Source: a virus
Length of the DNA stretch: 64,000 nt
Virus record (IMG/VR): IMGVR_UViG_3300037225_000466
Coordinates: 1 to 64,000 of that record
Direction: 5' to 3' (one strand)
Shown one piece after another: positions 38,928 to 46,478 of this stretch. Each line of letters starts with the position of its first letter. Positions within the stretch are counted from its first letter, which is position 1. The notes beneath the pieces are model-generated. The model worked only from the letters and a program-made list of their open reading frames with translations, did no database searches and was not told where the DNA came from. A program made the translations under genes and the position numbers.

Positions 38928-39710
38928 ATGATTCGAGGCTATCTCACTAATTTTAGCGGACCATACCAAGCCTTCCTTAATCGGTATTGGGCTGAGTATT
39001 CCAATACTTATGAGGTCGGGACTCAGTCATTCAGGTACTACCTCCAGACGAAAATCCTTAGTCCTTCGAGTAAGAACGCTGTTGCGATTGGTTTGGGGAG
39101 GTTTCTGCTTTGCCAGGGAATTCTTGACCATGAGGAATACAAGGATATTGTGCGGAATTTTCCGCCAGCAAATAAAGTCCTCCCGCCTATTGACGACTGC
39201 TTCGCAGATATCCTGAAATATGTAAGGGTCGCAAATATCGGAGAACTTTCGAGGGAGAGGAATACAGCTTTGCTTCTTTTGATGAGCAGGTCGAGATTTA
39301 AGCTCAGGAATTTATTGGACTTGAATTTTGAAGATGTAGAAATTAACGGGAGCATGAGGTTTTTAGGTGAGTCTCACGACTTGGGTTACTGTTGCGGCGG
39401 GTTCAGACTTGGGGATTCTCTTGAGGCTTACCTTGCACTAAGAAAGGGAACGTCATTCTGGGTAAATGTGTTTCAGGAGAGATTAGGATCGAGGTACGTG
39501 GGGAGGATTCTAAATGAAGCGGGGAGCGAAGTCGGAATAAAAGTAAAGCCCTACTCAGTTTATAGCTACTCAATACGGAATAGCATTAAAACAAACGGAT
39601 TGCTTAGGACGAATAGATTGTTCGGGCATTCAAATATTAATTACACATCAAGATTTATGGAGGTTTTAACTGCTTATGAAAATCCAACAAAATCAAAAGA
39701 AATCGGTTAA
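38928..39710 (+). CDS. tyrosine-recombinase-fold protein with degenerate active site
   Basis: A 260-residue protein. SRFKLRNLLDLNFEDVEI near residue 125 aligns with the 'GLRxSELLxLxxxDI' region of tyrosine recombinases. YSYSIRNSI near 214 aligns with HxLRH, and LFGHSNINYTSRFMEV near 230-245 with the 'LGHSxIxTTxxYxH' end. By this alignment Arg I is Lys, both His of HxxRH are lost, and the nucleophile Tyr is Phe; only the second Arg remains. It may bind DNA without cutting it. The alignment is by eye. Confidence 0.6.
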   Translation: MIRGYLTNFSGPYQAFLNRYWAEYSNTYEVGTQSFRYYLQTKILSPSSKNAVAIGLGRFLLCQGILDHEEYKDIVRNFPPANKVLPPIDDCFADILKYVRVANIGELSRERNTALLLLMSRSRFKLRNLLDLNFEDVEINGSMRFLGESHDLGYCCGGFRLGDSLEAYLALRKGTSFWVNVFQERLGSRYVGRILNEAGSEVGIKVKPYSVYSYSIRNSIKTNGLLRTNRLFGHSNINYTSRFMEVLTAYENPTKSKEIG

Positions 39711-39715
39711 AATCA

Positions 39716-39747
39716 CTTGCTTTTTAACCAGAAATGTAGTATATTTA
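39716..39747 (+). promoter_or_regulatory. Bacteroidota-type promoter after recombinase-like gene
   Basis: CTTG, 20 bases, TATATTTA. The -33 element fits and the -7 element differs from TAnnTTTG only in the last base. It lies in the 48-base gap before 39759, whose AAGGAG follows at once. It would drive the recombination and modification genes of the distal rightward arm. Confidence 0.6.
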
Positions 39748-39758
39748 AGGAGTGAGAT

Positions 39759-39917
39759 ATGAAAGTCATAAAGGTAACGAAAGAGTATTTTCAGACAGAG
39801 GACGAGAAGGTTTATTTCTTCGAGCCTTTGGAAAAAGAAATATCCGTTGAGGATATGCAGAAGATTGTGGATGCAAACGAGAAATTAGTTAAGGAGTTGA
39901 AAGATGCCAAAGATTGA
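39759..39917 (+). CDS. small acidic protein (52 residues)
   Basis: Fifty-three codons starting MKVIKVTKEYFQTEDEKVYF. A beta hairpin-like N-terminus is followed by a helix rich in Lys and Glu. AAGGAG lies eight bases before the ATG, directly after a promoter. The end overlaps the truncated methyltransferase frame by 14 bases. Unknown. Confidence 0.65.
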   Translation: MKVIKVTKEYFQTEDEKVYFFEPLEKEISVEDMQKIVDANEKLVKELKDAKD

Positions 39918-40053
39918 ACTGATACAGGGCAATTGCTTGGAGAAAATGAAGGATATTCAAGATGGGAGTGTGCAGTTGGTTTTTACCTCACCACCTTATA
40001 ACATGAGAACAAGAATTAGAAATGGGAAATATACTACTAGAGAAAGGAGATAA
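39904..40053 (+). pseudogene. N-terminal fragment of a DNA (N4/N6) methyltransferase
   Basis: A 49-residue frame starting MPKIELIQGNCLEKMKDIQD and containing LVFTSPPYNMRTRI, which is the start of beta-class DNA methyltransferases up to and just beyond the catalytic (D/S)PPY motif. The frame then stops in RERR. The SAM-binding FxGxG region and the rest of the enzyme are absent. The next gene (40022) starts inside it in another frame. It is probably a remnant left by a deletion or recombination. Confidence 0.75.
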
Positions 40054-40234
40054 ATTATATGCCGTTCTTGTTTCTGATTTGTCAGTAGCGAAAGTAACTG
40101 TAATATCTGAAAAATGGGGCTTAGGAATCAGGGTGAGATTTGAAAATGGTATGTCGTTTTTCCTTAACCCCTACCATTTATTCAAATTTAAAAAAGAGGC
40201 ACAAGAATATTTGAAAGGAATTAATCAATGTTAA
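40022..40234 (+). CDS. small hypothetical protein
   Basis: A 70-residue basic protein starting MGNILLEKGDKLYAVLVSDL, with a beta-barrel-like pattern (VTVISEKWGLGIRVRFENGM). Its 5' end overlaps the methyltransferase fragment by 32 bases. A later start is possible, as the true ribosome site is unclear. It may be the replacement that truncated the methyltransferase gene. Unknown function. Confidence 0.55.
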   Translation: MGNILLEKGDKLYAVLVSDLSVAKVTVISEKWGLGIRVRFENGMSFFLNPYHLFKFKKEAQEYLKGINQC

Positions 40235-40512
40235 AGTTTGAAGATGAATCCGCCTGCCGCCGTCTTGACGACAATGAGGGGTCGATGGGGCAGGACTTTC
40301 GCTGGCTCCTACGAGAAAAGAATTGTCGAGACAGAGTCTCAAACTATGAAATATCGGAAGCTCTCAAAGAATATTGCGAATGGAGCGACTGGCGGAATTT
40401 CGCCGAGCTTGCCCAAAAAGAAGACATTACAGAAGCCGAGCGAGTGGAATTGAACGAAATGCTGGCTACTTATAAGAAACGGTTTTCTTGGCGTAAGTTC
40501 CTTGACTTTTAA
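40228..40512 (+). CDS. small hypothetical protein
   Basis: A 94-residue charged protein starting MLKFEDESACRRLDDNEGSM. It has an acidic, Arg-rich helical pattern (EALKEYCEWSDWRNFAELAQ). It overlaps the previous gene by seven bases and ends before the promoter at 40536-40567. No family is recognised. Confidence 0.6.
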   Translation: MLKFEDESACRRLDDNEGSMGQDFRWLLREKNCRDRVSNYEISEALKEYCEWSDWRNFAELAQKEDITEAERVELNEMLATYKKRFSWRKFLDF

Positions 40513-40535
40513 GGTGCTGATTAGAGGAAAAAATA

Positions 40536-40567
40536 CTTGCATTATATTAGAATATTCCGTAATTTTG
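40536..40567 (+). promoter_or_regulatory. Bacteroidota-type promoter before Cys-rich small gene
   Basis: CTTG, 20 bases, TAATTTTG, a perfect match to the rule seen at the other promoters. Transcription would start near 40574, giving a 30-base leader for the 35-residue protein at 40606. It would also serve the HNH, nuclease and single-strand-binding-like genes downstream. Confidence 0.75.
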
Positions 40568-40605
40568 CAGTGTAACAATTATTAGAAACTAAAGAGAGTA
40601 TTCAA

Positions 40606-40713
40606 ATGCAATTAAAAATTAATCAGACTGCCTGCAAATCCTGTCTCAATCGCTCTCTGCGTTGTTTCAATGATTGTTACAACAGGCAGTCTGAATATTT
40701 GAGGTGGATATGA
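40606..40713 (+). CDS. 35-residue four-Cys mini-protein
   Basis: Thirty-six codons starting MQLKINQTACKSCLNRSL. It has four Cys as C-x2-C...C-x3-C (ACKSC and RCFNDC), enough for one zinc site. AAAGAGAG precedes the ATG, and the stop overlaps the HNH gene start as ATGA. The coding sequence contains a perfect 12-bp inverted repeat, TCAGACTGCCTG with CAGGCAGTCTGA, enclosing about 48 bases. So the mRNA should fold almost entirely into one hairpin. A real protein is likely but the function is unknown. Confidence 0.6.
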   Translation: MQLKINQTACKSCLNRSLRCFNDCYNRQSEYLRWI

Positions 40714-41213
40714 GAACTCATAGAAAATGTGGCACAAAGATTTATGTACTCTGGAAATCAATTAAACAAAGATGCTACTGTCCGTCGGCTTCGCCGTATA
40801 AATTTTATGGTGGTCGTGGTATAACTATGTATGAAAAATGGATTCATTCTTTTGAAACATTTTACGAGTTTGTTTCTAAGTTGCCGAATTTTGACGAAAG
40901 TCGATTAGGTGCACACGGGTTATCTTTAGATAGAATTGACAATGAGAGAGGATATTTCCCCGACAACATCCGATGGGTTACAATGTCAATACAATCACGA
41001 AATATAAGACTATCAAAAAGAAATACTACTGGCTATATAGGAGTTTCTATTAATAAAAAATGCCCTATAAGACCATACAAGGCGGCTATCAATCTTAAAG
41101 GGTACGCTGCATTGGGTCAATTTAAAACGGCAAAAGAAGCCGCAATAGCCAGAGATAAATGTATTATTGATAATAATTTAGAAGGATTTAACTTACAAGT
41201 TTTAAAGAGGTAA
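40710..41213 (+). CDS. HNH-like and AP2-domain DNA-binding protein
   Basis: A 167-residue protein. LSLDRIDNERGYFPDNIRW near residues 70-90 resembles the central part of phage HNH endonucleases, with a conserved 'DRIDNxxGYxPxNIRW'. Residues about 105-165 (TGYIGVSIN, then YKAAINLKGY and FKTAKEAAIARD) match the AP2 DNA-binding fold. These proteins are usually free-standing homing-type endonucleases. The ATG at 40710 is preferred over a GTG at 40704 because GAGG lies at good spacing and it overlaps the upstream stop. Confidence 0.75.
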   Translation: MRTHRKCGTKIYVLWKSIKQRCYCPSASPYKFYGGRGITMYEKWIHSFETFYEFVSKLPNFDESRLGAHGLSLDRIDNERGYFPDNIRWVTMSIQSRNIRLSKRNTTGYIGVSINKKCPIRPYKAAINLKGYAALGQFKTAKEAAIARDKCIIDNNLEGFNLQVLKR

Positions 41214-41214
41214 T

Positions 41215-42168
41215 ATGAAAGTTTTTGTAGGATTAGAGCGTATCACGTATCTTGATGAACGCTGGTATAAAAAAATTCTCAGTCGTCAAGAATATTTTGA
41301 GGCAATAAAGAATCCCTTAATTCAAGCGAATTTCAATCACGAGATTGAAGGTGGGCGAGCTTCTTTTTTAGCCGCTTTCGATGCCACTCTTGACAAAGAA
41401 TATGAAATACCTGAGTTCTTTGAGATTAATATGCAAAGCGTTACATCGTTTTTTGATGTTATCGCCAAAGGCAAACAATTTCTTGAATGGTATAGGAACA
41501 CAAAGGACCCGCTTGCAATATTTGAGGAAGCGGGGCAACTTGGCACAGATTTCCACGATATGATTTATCGTGTTTTTATGGGAGAAGAGGTTGAATTTAT
41601 TGAAGGCGAATCCAATAGCGAGTTATGGATGAGATTTATGTTTTGGTGTGAATGGTGGAAAGAATTCACTTCTACTCATAAAATCGAGACCCTTGAAGTT
41701 GAAAAAAAGATTTACGACCTTGGAGGTCTCTATGGTGGCACTTTAGACTGGGTAGGCATGGTTGATTCGGTACTCACTGTTTGTGACTGGAAGAGTGGGT
41801 CGTTTGTCAATTATACTGCTGAAATGCAAGTAGCTGCTTACGCTAAGACAGTGGGTGCACAACAAGGCTTTATTGTCCAATGTAATCCGAGTCTGACGAC
41901 GAAAAAGAAATATAAGGCAATCCCTCTTAGTCAATCAGACTTGGATATTCGATACGAACAATTCAAAGTAACGCAAAAAATGTTTTGGATTAATAGTTAC
42001 GAAGACATTAAAGGCGGCATAAAACCAAAATCTCCTAATTACCCTAAAAAGGTAAGTTTGGAAAGTATAAAAGAATGGGCTTATAGTGAACCGCCGCAAA
42101 AGAAAACAAAGAAAAAGCCTGCACCTATTGCAGGCCCAATTATTGAAGAAACTACTAATTTATTTTAA
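41215..42168 (+). CDS. PD-(D/E)XK nuclease, RecB/Cas4-like
   Basis: A 317-residue protein with the RecB-family core. GTDFHDMIYRV lies near residue 110, then EKKIYD, GGTLDWVG near 175 (catalytic Asp), VCDWKSG near 192 (the D/E-x-K) and EMQVAAYA near 205 (motif Gln). It should be a metal-dependent DNA exonuclease used in recombination or replication. It is followed by a single-strand-binding-like gene, the usual pairing in phage recombination modules. The C-terminal tail is Lys/Pro-rich. Confidence 0.8.
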   Translation: MKVFVGLERITYLDERWYKKILSRQEYFEAIKNPLIQANFNHEIEGGRASFLAAFDATLDKEYEIPEFFEINMQSVTSFFDVIAKGKQFLEWYRNTKDPLAIFEEAGQLGTDFHDMIYRVFMGEEVEFIEGESNSELWMRFMFWCEWWKEFTSTHKIETLEVEKKIYDLGGLYGGTLDWVGMVDSVLTVCDWKSGSFVNYTAEMQVAAYAKTVGAQQGFIVQCNPSLTTKKKYKAIPLSQSDLDIRYEQFKVTQKMFWINSYEDIKGGIKPKSPNYPKKVSLESIKEWAYSEPPQKKTKKKPAPIAGPIIEETTNLF

Positions 42169-42178
42169 GGAGGATACA

Positions 42179-42835
42179 ATGGGTTACTCAAACACGCAAA
42201 CTACCCGTAACTACTTCAAAATAAAATCAGGTTACGTGGTAACAACAATTAAAGAAACAGATAAGGATAAGCCGAAATACGCAAGTCTTATCGAAACAGC
42301 CGCCAATGTTGAAACTTATCTCAATAAGAACGGCGAGAAAGTTGTAGATATTTGTTACAGGCAATTTGAGGGTTATTTACAAAACATCTCTTTGAATACC
42401 GAAGGGAAATTTGGAATTACTTGGCTTGTAGAATTTTTAGACGCACCCGATATTTACACTTGGGAAATCCCCGTCGACAATATGACTTTTCAGTCTTTCG
42501 TTAACTGCCTCTTGTCTTGCGAGACGGATTTTGGCAAATTGAGATTGAAACCTTGGCTCAGTCCAAAAACAGAAAGAACCAGTCTTTATATTGACAATGG
42601 TTCGGAGCCATTAAACTGGGCGGTCAAATACGAAGACTTGCCGCCAGTTAAACCGATGCTCAATGCCAAAGGTGAAGAAATTAAAGACGCTAAAGGCAAT
42701 ACAATTTACGATACTTCGGCGAGAATGGAGTGGCTTAAAAGTTCGGTTGCTATAATTCAAGAGAAATTGAAGCAGCTACAGGCTGTCGAACCGAACAGGC
42801 TTGGCGAAACAGAAGACGATTCGGTGCCATTCTGA
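42179..42835 (+). CDS. single-strand DNA-binding-like protein
   Basis: A 218-residue protein starting MGYSNTQTTRNYFKIKSGYV. A longer frame opens at 42086, but AGGAGG lies just before the ATG at 42179. The first 130 residues look OB-fold-like and the C-terminus is acidic with a terminal EDDSVPF, a typical acidic tip of single-strand-binding proteins. It follows the nuclease gene, as expected in a recombination pair. The functional label is inferred. Confidence 0.65.
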   Translation: MGYSNTQTTRNYFKIKSGYVVTTIKETDKDKPKYASLIETAANVETYLNKNGEKVVDICYRQFEGYLQNISLNTEGKFGITWLVEFLDAPDIYTWEIPVDNMTFQSFVNCLLSCETDFGKLRLKPWLSPKTERTSLYIDNGSEPLNWAVKYEDLPPVKPMLNAKGEEIKDAKGNTIYDTSARMEWLKSSVAIIQEKLKQLQAVEPNRLGETEDDSVPF

Positions 42836-43176
42836 TGCGTATAATTTATTTAGTCCACCCAATCAGCGGCGACCCTGCGAACATCGCCCACTTATTGGAA
42901 ATAGTAAAGTGTATCAACTTGAAATACAAGGATATAGTCCCGTTCGCCTCCTACGTTGCCGACTGCCTTGCCCTTGACGACACAGACCCTGAGCAAAGAG
43001 CAAGGGGTCTGTGGAACGACAGGGAGCTTTTCGGGCGGAAGTTCATTCAGGAAATCTGGGTACTTGGAGACACTATCACAAGTGGGATGAGTAGTGAAAT
43101 TGCAAGGGCGGAAGTATTAGGAATTCCAGTGACTTACTGGAGCGAGCAGGATATTGAAAATTTATTAACAATATAA
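42835..43176 (+). CDS. deoxyribosyltransferase-fold protein (DUF4406/DUF7768 type)
   Basis: A 113-residue protein. It begins MRIIYLVHPISGDPANIAHL, with later VPFASYVADCLAL and WVLGDTITSGMSSEIARAE. The 'HPxSGD' start and 'GxTxGMxxE' loop match small phage proteins related to nucleoside 2-deoxyribosyltransferases. The Glu of SSEIARA would be the catalytic position. It may act in nucleotide metabolism. It shares one base with the previous stop. Confidence 0.7.
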   Translation: MRIIYLVHPISGDPANIAHLLEIVKCINLKYKDIVPFASYVADCLALDDTDPEQRARGLWNDRELFGRKFIQEIWVLGDTITSGMSSEIARAEVLGIPVTYWSEQDIENLLTI

Positions 43177-43188
43177 AGGATTTTAAAA

Positions 43189-43560
43189 ATGGAACAATCG
43201 ATTAACGAACTATCAATTAATGGGAAAATCTATGTTCCCAAAGATTCAATCCAAAACAAGGTAACTGATACAAGCGGGTTGCCTTATGTTATGTGTAGGA
43301 CTCATACAGCCGGAGTTTTTGCAGGATATCTAAAAGAACGTAATGGTAAAGAAGGTATTTTGTTAAATGCCCGTAGGATATGGTATTGGGACGGAGCGGC
43401 TTCATTATCTCAATTGGCTACCGAAGGAACAACTAATCCTTCAAATTGTAAATTTCCATGTGAAGTAAGCGAAGTAACGTTAACAGAAATTATTGAAATT
43501 ATACCAATTACAGAGGTAGCTAAAAAGAGTTTAGATAAGGTGCCAATATGGAAACAATAA
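43189..43560 (+). CDS. DUF6948-like phage protein
   Basis: A 123-residue protein. YVMCRTHTAGVFAGYL is followed by RRIWYWDGAASLSQLA and ITEVAKKSLDKVPIWKQ. These blocks (RTxxAGVxAGYL, ARRIWYWxGAASLSQLA, 'EIIPxTExAxxS') are as I remember for DUF6948, a Bacteroidota-phage protein family of unknown function. Its last codons overlap the start of the Gly/Ser/Tyr repeat protein. Confidence 0.65.
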   Translation: MEQSINELSINGKIYVPKDSIQNKVTDTSGLPYVMCRTHTAGVFAGYLKERNGKEGILLNARRIWYWDGAASLSQLATEGTTNPSNCKFPCEVSEVTLTEIIEIIPITEVAKKSLDKVPIWKQ

Positions 43561-43787
43561 AAGATGGCTCTGGCTCTGGCTCTGGCTCTGGCTATGGCTA
43601 TGGCGATGGCTATGGCTATGGCTCTGGCTCTGGCTCTGACTCTGGCTCTGGCTATGGCTATGGCGATGGCTCTGGCTTTGGCTCTGGCTATGGCTCTGGC
43701 TATGGCGATAGCTCTGGCTATGGCTCTGGCGATGGCTCTGGCGATGGCTATGGCTCTGGCGATGGCGATGGCTCTGGCTATGGCTAA
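43548..43787 (+). CDS. Gly-Ser-Tyr hexanucleotide-repeat protein, copy 1
   Basis: A 79-residue protein. After METIKD it consists wholly of Gly alternating with Ser, Tyr or Asp, encoded by GGC followed by TCT, TAT or GAT. The start overlaps the end of the DUF6948-like gene (ATGGAAACAATAA). The same DNA in another frame would encode Ala-Leu-Ala-Met repeats. It may be disordered and sticky. A shorter copy follows at 43828. Repeat tracts of this kind change length readily. Confidence 0.6.
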   Translation: METIKDGSGSGSGSGYGYGDGYGYGSGSGSDSGSGYGYGDGSGFGSGYGSGYGDSSGYGSGDGSGDGYGSGDGDGSGYG

Positions 43788-43827
43788 TATTGATTAAAAA
43801 ATTTATTAACAATATAAAGGTGCCAAT

Positions 43828-44001
<174 letters not shown>

Positions 44002-44038
44002 TATTGATTAAAAAATTTATTAATATTATAGAGGAACT

Positions 44039-44410
44039 ATGAAAAAACTAATATTGTTTTTACTGTTAGGAGTGGTCGTAGGCGTGATGAGCACAATAAT
44101 AGCATTTGAAGTTTCTATGCCAAAATCATTCTCTATAAAAACAACTCCACGCCAAGAAAAATGGATTCTTCTTAGAAGTATGCCAGACGTTATACAACAA
44201 ATAAGTACAAATAAAACCACATTCAATGACTATGTGTTGACTTATGGTAATAAAGATTTAACTACTGAGCCTTCCATGCTTTCTTGGGGCGATACGATGG
44301 CTATAAATATTTATAGAGAGTATATTTCAGGGGACACAACTTATATCCGTAAAAGATATTTGCTGTGTGGGAAAAGCGACACAACTGAAATCATAGTGAG
44401 CACAAAATGA
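44039..44410 (+). CDS. membrane-anchored small protein
   Basis: A 123-residue protein with an N-terminal membrane segment (MKKLILFLLLGVVVGVMSTI) followed by a soluble, mixed, periplasm-facing part. The N-terminus may be a signal anchor or an uncleaved signal. AGAGGA precedes the start. It overlaps the next gene by four bases. No family is recognised; a role in superinfection or envelope control is possible. Confidence 0.65.
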   Translation: MKKLILFLLLGVVVGVMSTIIAFEVSMPKSFSIKTTPRQEKWILLRSMPDVIQQISTNKTTFNDYVLTYGNKDLTTEPSMLSWGDTMAINIYREYISGDTTYIRKRYLLCGKSDTTEIIVSTK

Positions 44411-44601
44411 AAACAATACAAATTAAATTCACCGTTGAAGTCCCCAAAGAGACCACCGAAGAGGACTTGACCGCCTGGCTGAACTTCCACTTGGGGGTTA
44501 GCCCGAAAATACCTATGAAGAACACACTCTGGGAAAACGGCCTTAAAGTAATTAATTGGAAATATGAGAAAAAGAATATACAAGAAAACAACTTGGAATA
44601 A
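44407..44601 (+). CDS. small hypothetical protein
   Basis: A 64-residue protein starting MKTIQIKFTVEVPKETTEED, followed by LTAWLNFHLGVSPKIPMKNT. This is a common short phage form, a beta strand and helix of unknown use. It overlaps the NinG-like gene by 38 bases. Confidence 0.6.
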   Translation: MKTIQIKFTVEVPKETTEEDLTAWLNFHLGVSPKIPMKNTLWENGLKVINWKYEKKNIQENNLE

Positions 44602-45094
44602 ACAACCAAAGAAAACAAGTGATCCTTTGGTTCGAGCTCTGGAAAAGCCAACTTGGGATATATTTTCCTTGGACATCCGACTGCGGGACTGTGATGAAGA
44701 CGGGAACGGTTTTTGTGCGACCTGCGGGAAGCCTCTCTGGTGGTTCCATGCTGACGCTGGTCATTACGAGAACCGTGCCTGTAAGGCTATTAAATACGAC
44801 AGATACAATGTAAATTTACAATGCAAATACGATAACGGTCTCCGTGAGGGCATGAAAGACCGCTACGCTAATTTTATAGAGAGGAAGTACGGGGTCGAGA
44901 AACGCCGTGAGCTTAATATGAAGGCTAAGTTACCACATAAGTTTACGACTGGAGAGCTCATGGCGATCTTTAACACTTCTTATCGAAATGTACGAGACTC
45001 TAAATTCCCAGAAGCCCAAAAGAAAATTAAAAAAATACTCGCCGACTATGCGAAATGTGGCGGGATTATCAACGAGGGATTAAGTATAAAATAG
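44564..45094 (+). CDS. NinG/Rap-like recombination protein
   Basis: A 176-residue basic protein. NGFCATCGKPLWWFHADAGH and RYNVNLQCKYDNGLREGM match the NinG/Rap family. The layout is a CxxC zinc pair, an 'AGHY' His motif and NVxxQC...N, forming an HNH-type zinc-stabilised nuclease core. In lambda, Rap helps resolve recombination intermediates. The first 40 residues are Lys-rich and the C-terminus is helical. It lies among other recombination genes. Confidence 0.8.
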   Translation: MRKRIYKKTTWNKQPKKTSDPLVRALEKPTWDIFSLDIRLRDCDEDGNGFCATCGKPLWWFHADAGHYENRACKAIKYDRYNVNLQCKYDNGLREGMKDRYANFIERKYGVEKRRELNMKAKLPHKFTTGELMAIFNTSYRNVRDSKFPEAQKKIKKILADYAKCGGIINEGLSIK

Positions 45095-45101
45095 GAGAGG
45101 A

Positions 45102-45521
45102 ATGAATATTAAGGTTAGAATCTGGGATAGTCATAAAAAATGTTTTTTATTAAGAGAAAAATATTTTATATACGGGTTGTCTTTAGACGGAGAATTGATA
45201 AAATGCCATGCTTCTGGTGATGAAGCGGGATTTGACTATTATGACAACCCCAACATTGAAATTATGCAATGCACGGGTCTCGAAAGCCTCAACGGCAAAG
45301 GTAAAGAAATTTATAGACTGGACATACTCTCAAATAGTAGAAAGACTGCCAATTTTATCGTCGACTGGGACGACCGCAAGGCTATGTTCAACGGATTCTA
45401 CCTTAATGGCGACGGGACTTGGGACGATGCTTATGAAGGCAATTTATCAATGTTACAAGACCTTGAAGTAATTGGAAATTTTTTCGAAAACCCCGAACTT
45501 TTAAAGGATTCAGATGACTGA
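45102..45521 (+). CDS. YopX family protein, second copy
   Basis: A 139-residue protein starting MNIKVRIWDSHKKCFLL. CTGLESLNGKGKEIYRLDIL is the YopX middle motif and VIGNFFENPELLKD the C-terminal one. It is more divergent from the family than 36322-36696 but longer and complete. AGGAGAGG precedes the ATG. Function unknown. Confidence 0.8.
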   Translation: MNIKVRIWDSHKKCFLLREKYFIYGLSLDGELIKCHASGDEAGFDYYDNPNIEIMQCTGLESLNGKGKEIYRLDILSNSRKTANFIVDWDDRKAMFNGFYLNGDGTWDDAYEGNLSMLQDLEVIGNFFENPELLKDSDD

Positions 45522-45765
45522 CCGCACCCAATATTACGCAGACTATTACAAAGGACATCAAGAAACAATCAAGCAAAAACGTCTCCAGCATAAAGACGAA
45601 TTGTTTGAGTACATTGGCAAACAGGACTTCTCCAAATTGCCTATTCGTAAAGCAATGTGGCTTGTTAAGGAATTTCGGAGAATCGCCGAAAAAGAAAGAA
45701 TTAAAAAATCCAGTATGAAAGCATGGAAAGAATATTTTGATAAGAATAAAAGGAAAAGAAAATGA
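45514..45765 (+). CDS. small basic hypothetical protein
   Basis: An 83-residue very basic protein starting MTDRTQYYADYYKGHQETIK. It is Lys/Arg-rich with predicted helices (RKAMWLVKEFRRIAEKERIK) and a Lys-rich tail, fitting nucleic-acid binding. It overlaps the YopX and methyltransferase genes at its ends. Confidence 0.6.
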   Translation: MTDRTQYYADYYKGHQETIKQKRLQHKDELFEYIGKQDFSKLPIRKAMWLVKEFRRIAEKERIKKSSMKAWKEYFDKNKRKRK

Positions 45766-46478
45766 ATTTCTTAGAAGAAAACATCGACAAGGTCTTATGT
45801 ATGGACGCAGTTGAATGTATGAGGCTAATCCCTGATAAAACGGTAGATTTGATTTGTACGGATCCTCCGTATAGTATAAGTGATAAGGGAGGTAGTAAAA
45901 AGGTAAAAAATTACTCCATATTTAGAAACGATTGGGACAAAGACTTCAATCCTCTTCCTTTCCTCGACGAGGCTTTTCGAATCATCAAGGACAACGGGCA
46001 GATAATTGTTATGTGCAATCGGAGTCTTTTGGGGACTTATCTCAGGTACAGAAAGGAACAGGACATTCTCCATTGGTATCATCCGACCAGAGTCCCAGCT
46101 TTTAGCAAAGTTTTTGCACCAACTATTGAATATGCAGTTTGGTGGACGAATCCTGATTATACGTTTAATAAAAAATATGCCAAAACTAATGTGTTTGATT
46201 ATTTGAGACCGTACCAACTTAATCAGAAATATCCTCATCCAAGTCAGAAACCTACTCATTTAATTAAAAAGTGGATTCAGGTTTTAACGAATCCAGGGGA
46301 TATGGTTATAGATTTTTTTGTCGGAAGTGGTACGACTGCTATTGCGGCTTTAGAGATGGACAGGCATTTTATAGTCAATGATATTAGTCCAGAGTATGCA
46401 GAAATGACAAAAAAAAGAGTTGCTTTACATCATAAAAAAATTTACTATTTCAGCCCCTGTAAAACCAGTGCTTTGTAA
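45762..46478 (+). CDS. DNA adenine/cytosine-N4 methyltransferase
   Basis: A 238-residue beta-class DNA methyltransferase. The catalytic motif is ICTDPPYSISD (DPPY at residues 34-37) near the N-terminus, and the SAM-binding motif VIDFFVGSGTTAIAALE lies near residue 195. The family is circularly ordered like this in phages. It should methylate phage DNA, probably to avoid host restriction. Its 3' end overlaps the convergent gene 46445-46927 by 34 bases. It is the last gene of the rightward arm. Confidence 0.88.
   Translation: MNFLEENIDKVLCMDAVECMRLIPDKTVDLICTDPPYSISDKGGSKKVKNYSIFRNDWDKDFNPLPFLDEAFRIIKDNGQIIVMCNRSLLGTYLRYRKEQDILHWYHPTRVPAFSKVFAPTIEYAVWWTNPDYTFNKKYAKTNVFDYLRPYQLNQKYPHPSQKPTHLIKKWIQVLTNPGDMVIDFFVGSGTTAIAALEMDRHFIVNDISPEYAEMTKKRVALHHKKIYYFSPCKTSAL

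Noticed and set aside
40710-41213. Self-splicing intron with HNH gene
   Set aside because: Neighbouring genes are complete on both sides, with no split exons and no intron core motifs; the gene looks free-standing.
43564-43797. Ala-Leu-Met repeat membrane protein in the second frame of the hexamer tract
   Set aside because: It has no ribosome site; the frame with METIKD and the duplicated upstream sequence is the better gene.
43531-43812. Minus-strand Ser/His/Arg-rich frame across the repeat
   Set aside because: It is the complement of the Gly-Ser-Tyr repeat; no start signals, and the flanking genes are on the plus strand.
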